A DNA stretch of 64,000 nt from Thermophilibacter immobilis. GTDB taxonomy: Bacteria; Actinomycetota; Coriobacteriia; Coriobacteriales; Atopobiaceae. The position numbers and the translations under genes were made by a program. The notes beneath the pieces were generated by a model, which saw only the letters and a list, made by a program, of their open reading frames with translations, searched no databases and was not told the DNA's origin. The stretch spans positions 558,001 to 622,000 of the forward strand of contig NZ_CP063767.1 in assembly GCF_015277515.1 (NCBI RefSeq). The letters are read 5' to 3'. Shown one piece after another: positions 63,377-64,000 of this stretch. Numbering within the stretch: position 1 is the first letter of the stretch; the number at the start of each line of letters is the position of its first letter.

Positions 63377-64000
63377 CTACTCCTCCACGACGAGGTTGGC
63401 CGTGCGCTCCTGGTCCACGAGGGAGTCGATGCGCCGGCGCTGCGTGAGGCCGATCACGAGAGGCATCGCGAGCACCAGCAGGCTCGCGGCCACGAGCGTC
63501 CCCTGGACGCCAAAGGTCCGCGCCAGGGCGGGCGCGCACACGAGCGGCACCAGCCCGGCCACGTTGTTGCCAAAGCCCATGACCGCGTTCACGCTTCCGA
63601 GCACGTCAAGCGGGGCGTGGGTCTGCACGAGGGTGGTGAGCAGCGGCATCATCATGCCAAAGGCGACGCCGATGAGAATCTGGCCCACGAGGGCCACGGC
63701 CACGGAGCCCGTGCCCACGTAGACGAGGCAGGAGGCGCCCTCGGCGCTGAGCGTGGCAAGAAGCGTCCGCACGGTGACGTGGCGCGTGGGTATGCGCAGC
63801 ACGACGAGGGCCCCCACGATGCCGCCCACGCCCGAGGCCGCCGAGAGCCAGCCCATCCACTCGACGCCCACCTTGAGGACGTCGCGGTAGTAGAGCGACT
63901 CGACGGGGTCGAAGGCCCCGTAGCCCAGAAACGAGAAGAAGCAGCTCCAGAAGAGCAGCGTGAGGGCGGGAAGCGAGAAGACCGCGGAGAACCCCCGCCG
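63377..64000 (-). CDS. MFS transporter, 5' partial at window end
   Basis: C-terminal part (208 residues) of a major facilitator permease; the frame remains open through base 64000, so its start lies outside. About six hydrophobic helices are visible. The segment FDPVESLYYRDVLKVGVEWMGWLSAASGVGGIVGALVVLRIP and VLGSVNAVMGFGNNVAGLVPLVCAPALARTFG resemble MFS-3/enterobactin-exporter-like drug transporters. The substrate is unknown. Confidence 0.82.
   Translation of the reverse strand, partial: RRGFSAVFSLPALTLLFWSCFFSFLGYGAFDPVESLYYRDVLKVGVEWMGWLSAASGVGGIVGALVVLRIPTRHVTVRTLLATLSAEGASCLVYVGTGSVAVALVGQILIGVAFGMMMPLLTTLVQTHAPLDVLGSVNAVMGFGNNVAGLVPLVCAPALARTFGVQGTLVAASLLVLAMPLVIGLTQRRRIDSLVDQERTANLVVEE

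Overview
The window looks like chromosomal DNA of a high-GC, anaerobic Gram-positive bacterium. The best guess is class Coriobacteriia, Atopobiaceae (Olsenella-like). Pointers are a sortase-anchored CnaB-repeat protein, a group B-type [FeFe] hydrogenase, PTS-based sugar uptake, class II GalT, and protein families and gene style that I associate with that class. This assignment is inference from gene content; no rRNA or tRNA gene was recognised in the window to test it.

Layout. 1-2 kb: 3' part of an LPXTG surface protein with six CnaB domains. 2.4-4.2 kb: PiT phosphate transporter with its DUF47/PhoU-like partner. 4.5-12 kb: HAD phosphatase, threonine-aldolase-like enzyme, ilvE, hisS, an orphan nuclease-fold protein and an orphan GltD-like flavoprotein. 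12-15.5 kb: a MacAB-like efflux operon whose three genes overlap by ATGA. 15.6-18.1 kb: RluA-type pseudouridine synthase and an [FeFe] hydrogenase. 18.3-21.1 kb: galK-galT. 21.6-25.2 kb: nucleoid-associated protein, a secreted coiled-coil/CHAP-like hydrolase and a polysaccharide deacetylase. 25.5-30 kb: MarR regulator with a heterodimeric ABC exporter. 30.2-34.1 kb: TetR regulator with an FtsX-type ABC system. 34.6-41.8 kb: M20 peptidase, TerB-domain protein, YaaA, a shrunken DUF554 protein, a spermidine-synthase-like protein and htpG. 42-46.8 kb: SixA-CHAD fusion, fumC, metY and an FKBP peptidyl-prolyl isomerase. 46.9-59.5 kb: an accessory island. 59.6-64 kb: murI, degV, pspA, a TPM-domain membrane protein and the 3' part of an MFS transporter gene.

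The island (about 46,901-59,516) is bracketed by an identical 18-bp direct repeat and by eye is less GC-rich. It carries two different IS256-family elements; one is intact, with 23-bp inverted ends and a 9-bp target duplication. Its cargo is an AraC regulator, a GH1 6-phospho-beta-glucosidase with a beta-glucoside EIIBC, and a mannose-family PTS (IIC-IID-IIB-SIS-IIA) with a GntR/HutC regulator. The SIS protein resembles the isomerase half of GlmS and the fructoselysine/glucoselysine-6-phosphate deglycases, so this operon is a candidate for Amadori-product or amino-sugar use. A MalY/PatB gene is cut off exactly at the right border.

The most unusual feature is the density of palindromic intergenic DNA. 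Three copies of an element of exactly 129 bp (2091, 10430, 25303) share perfect 19-bp inverted ends and an AAGTAG box at a fixed offset, while the interiors have diverged. A second family (7.7, 18.1, 21.3 kb) shares TTGAT / CAAC-GG-AAAACG / ATCAA boxes. Four 73-bp hairpin units lie in tandem between metY and the FKBP gene. Several single inverted repeats lie at 4.3, 22.7, 34.1 and 34.5 kb. These may be non-autonomous mobile elements or structured RNAs, and I cannot tie them to a known family.
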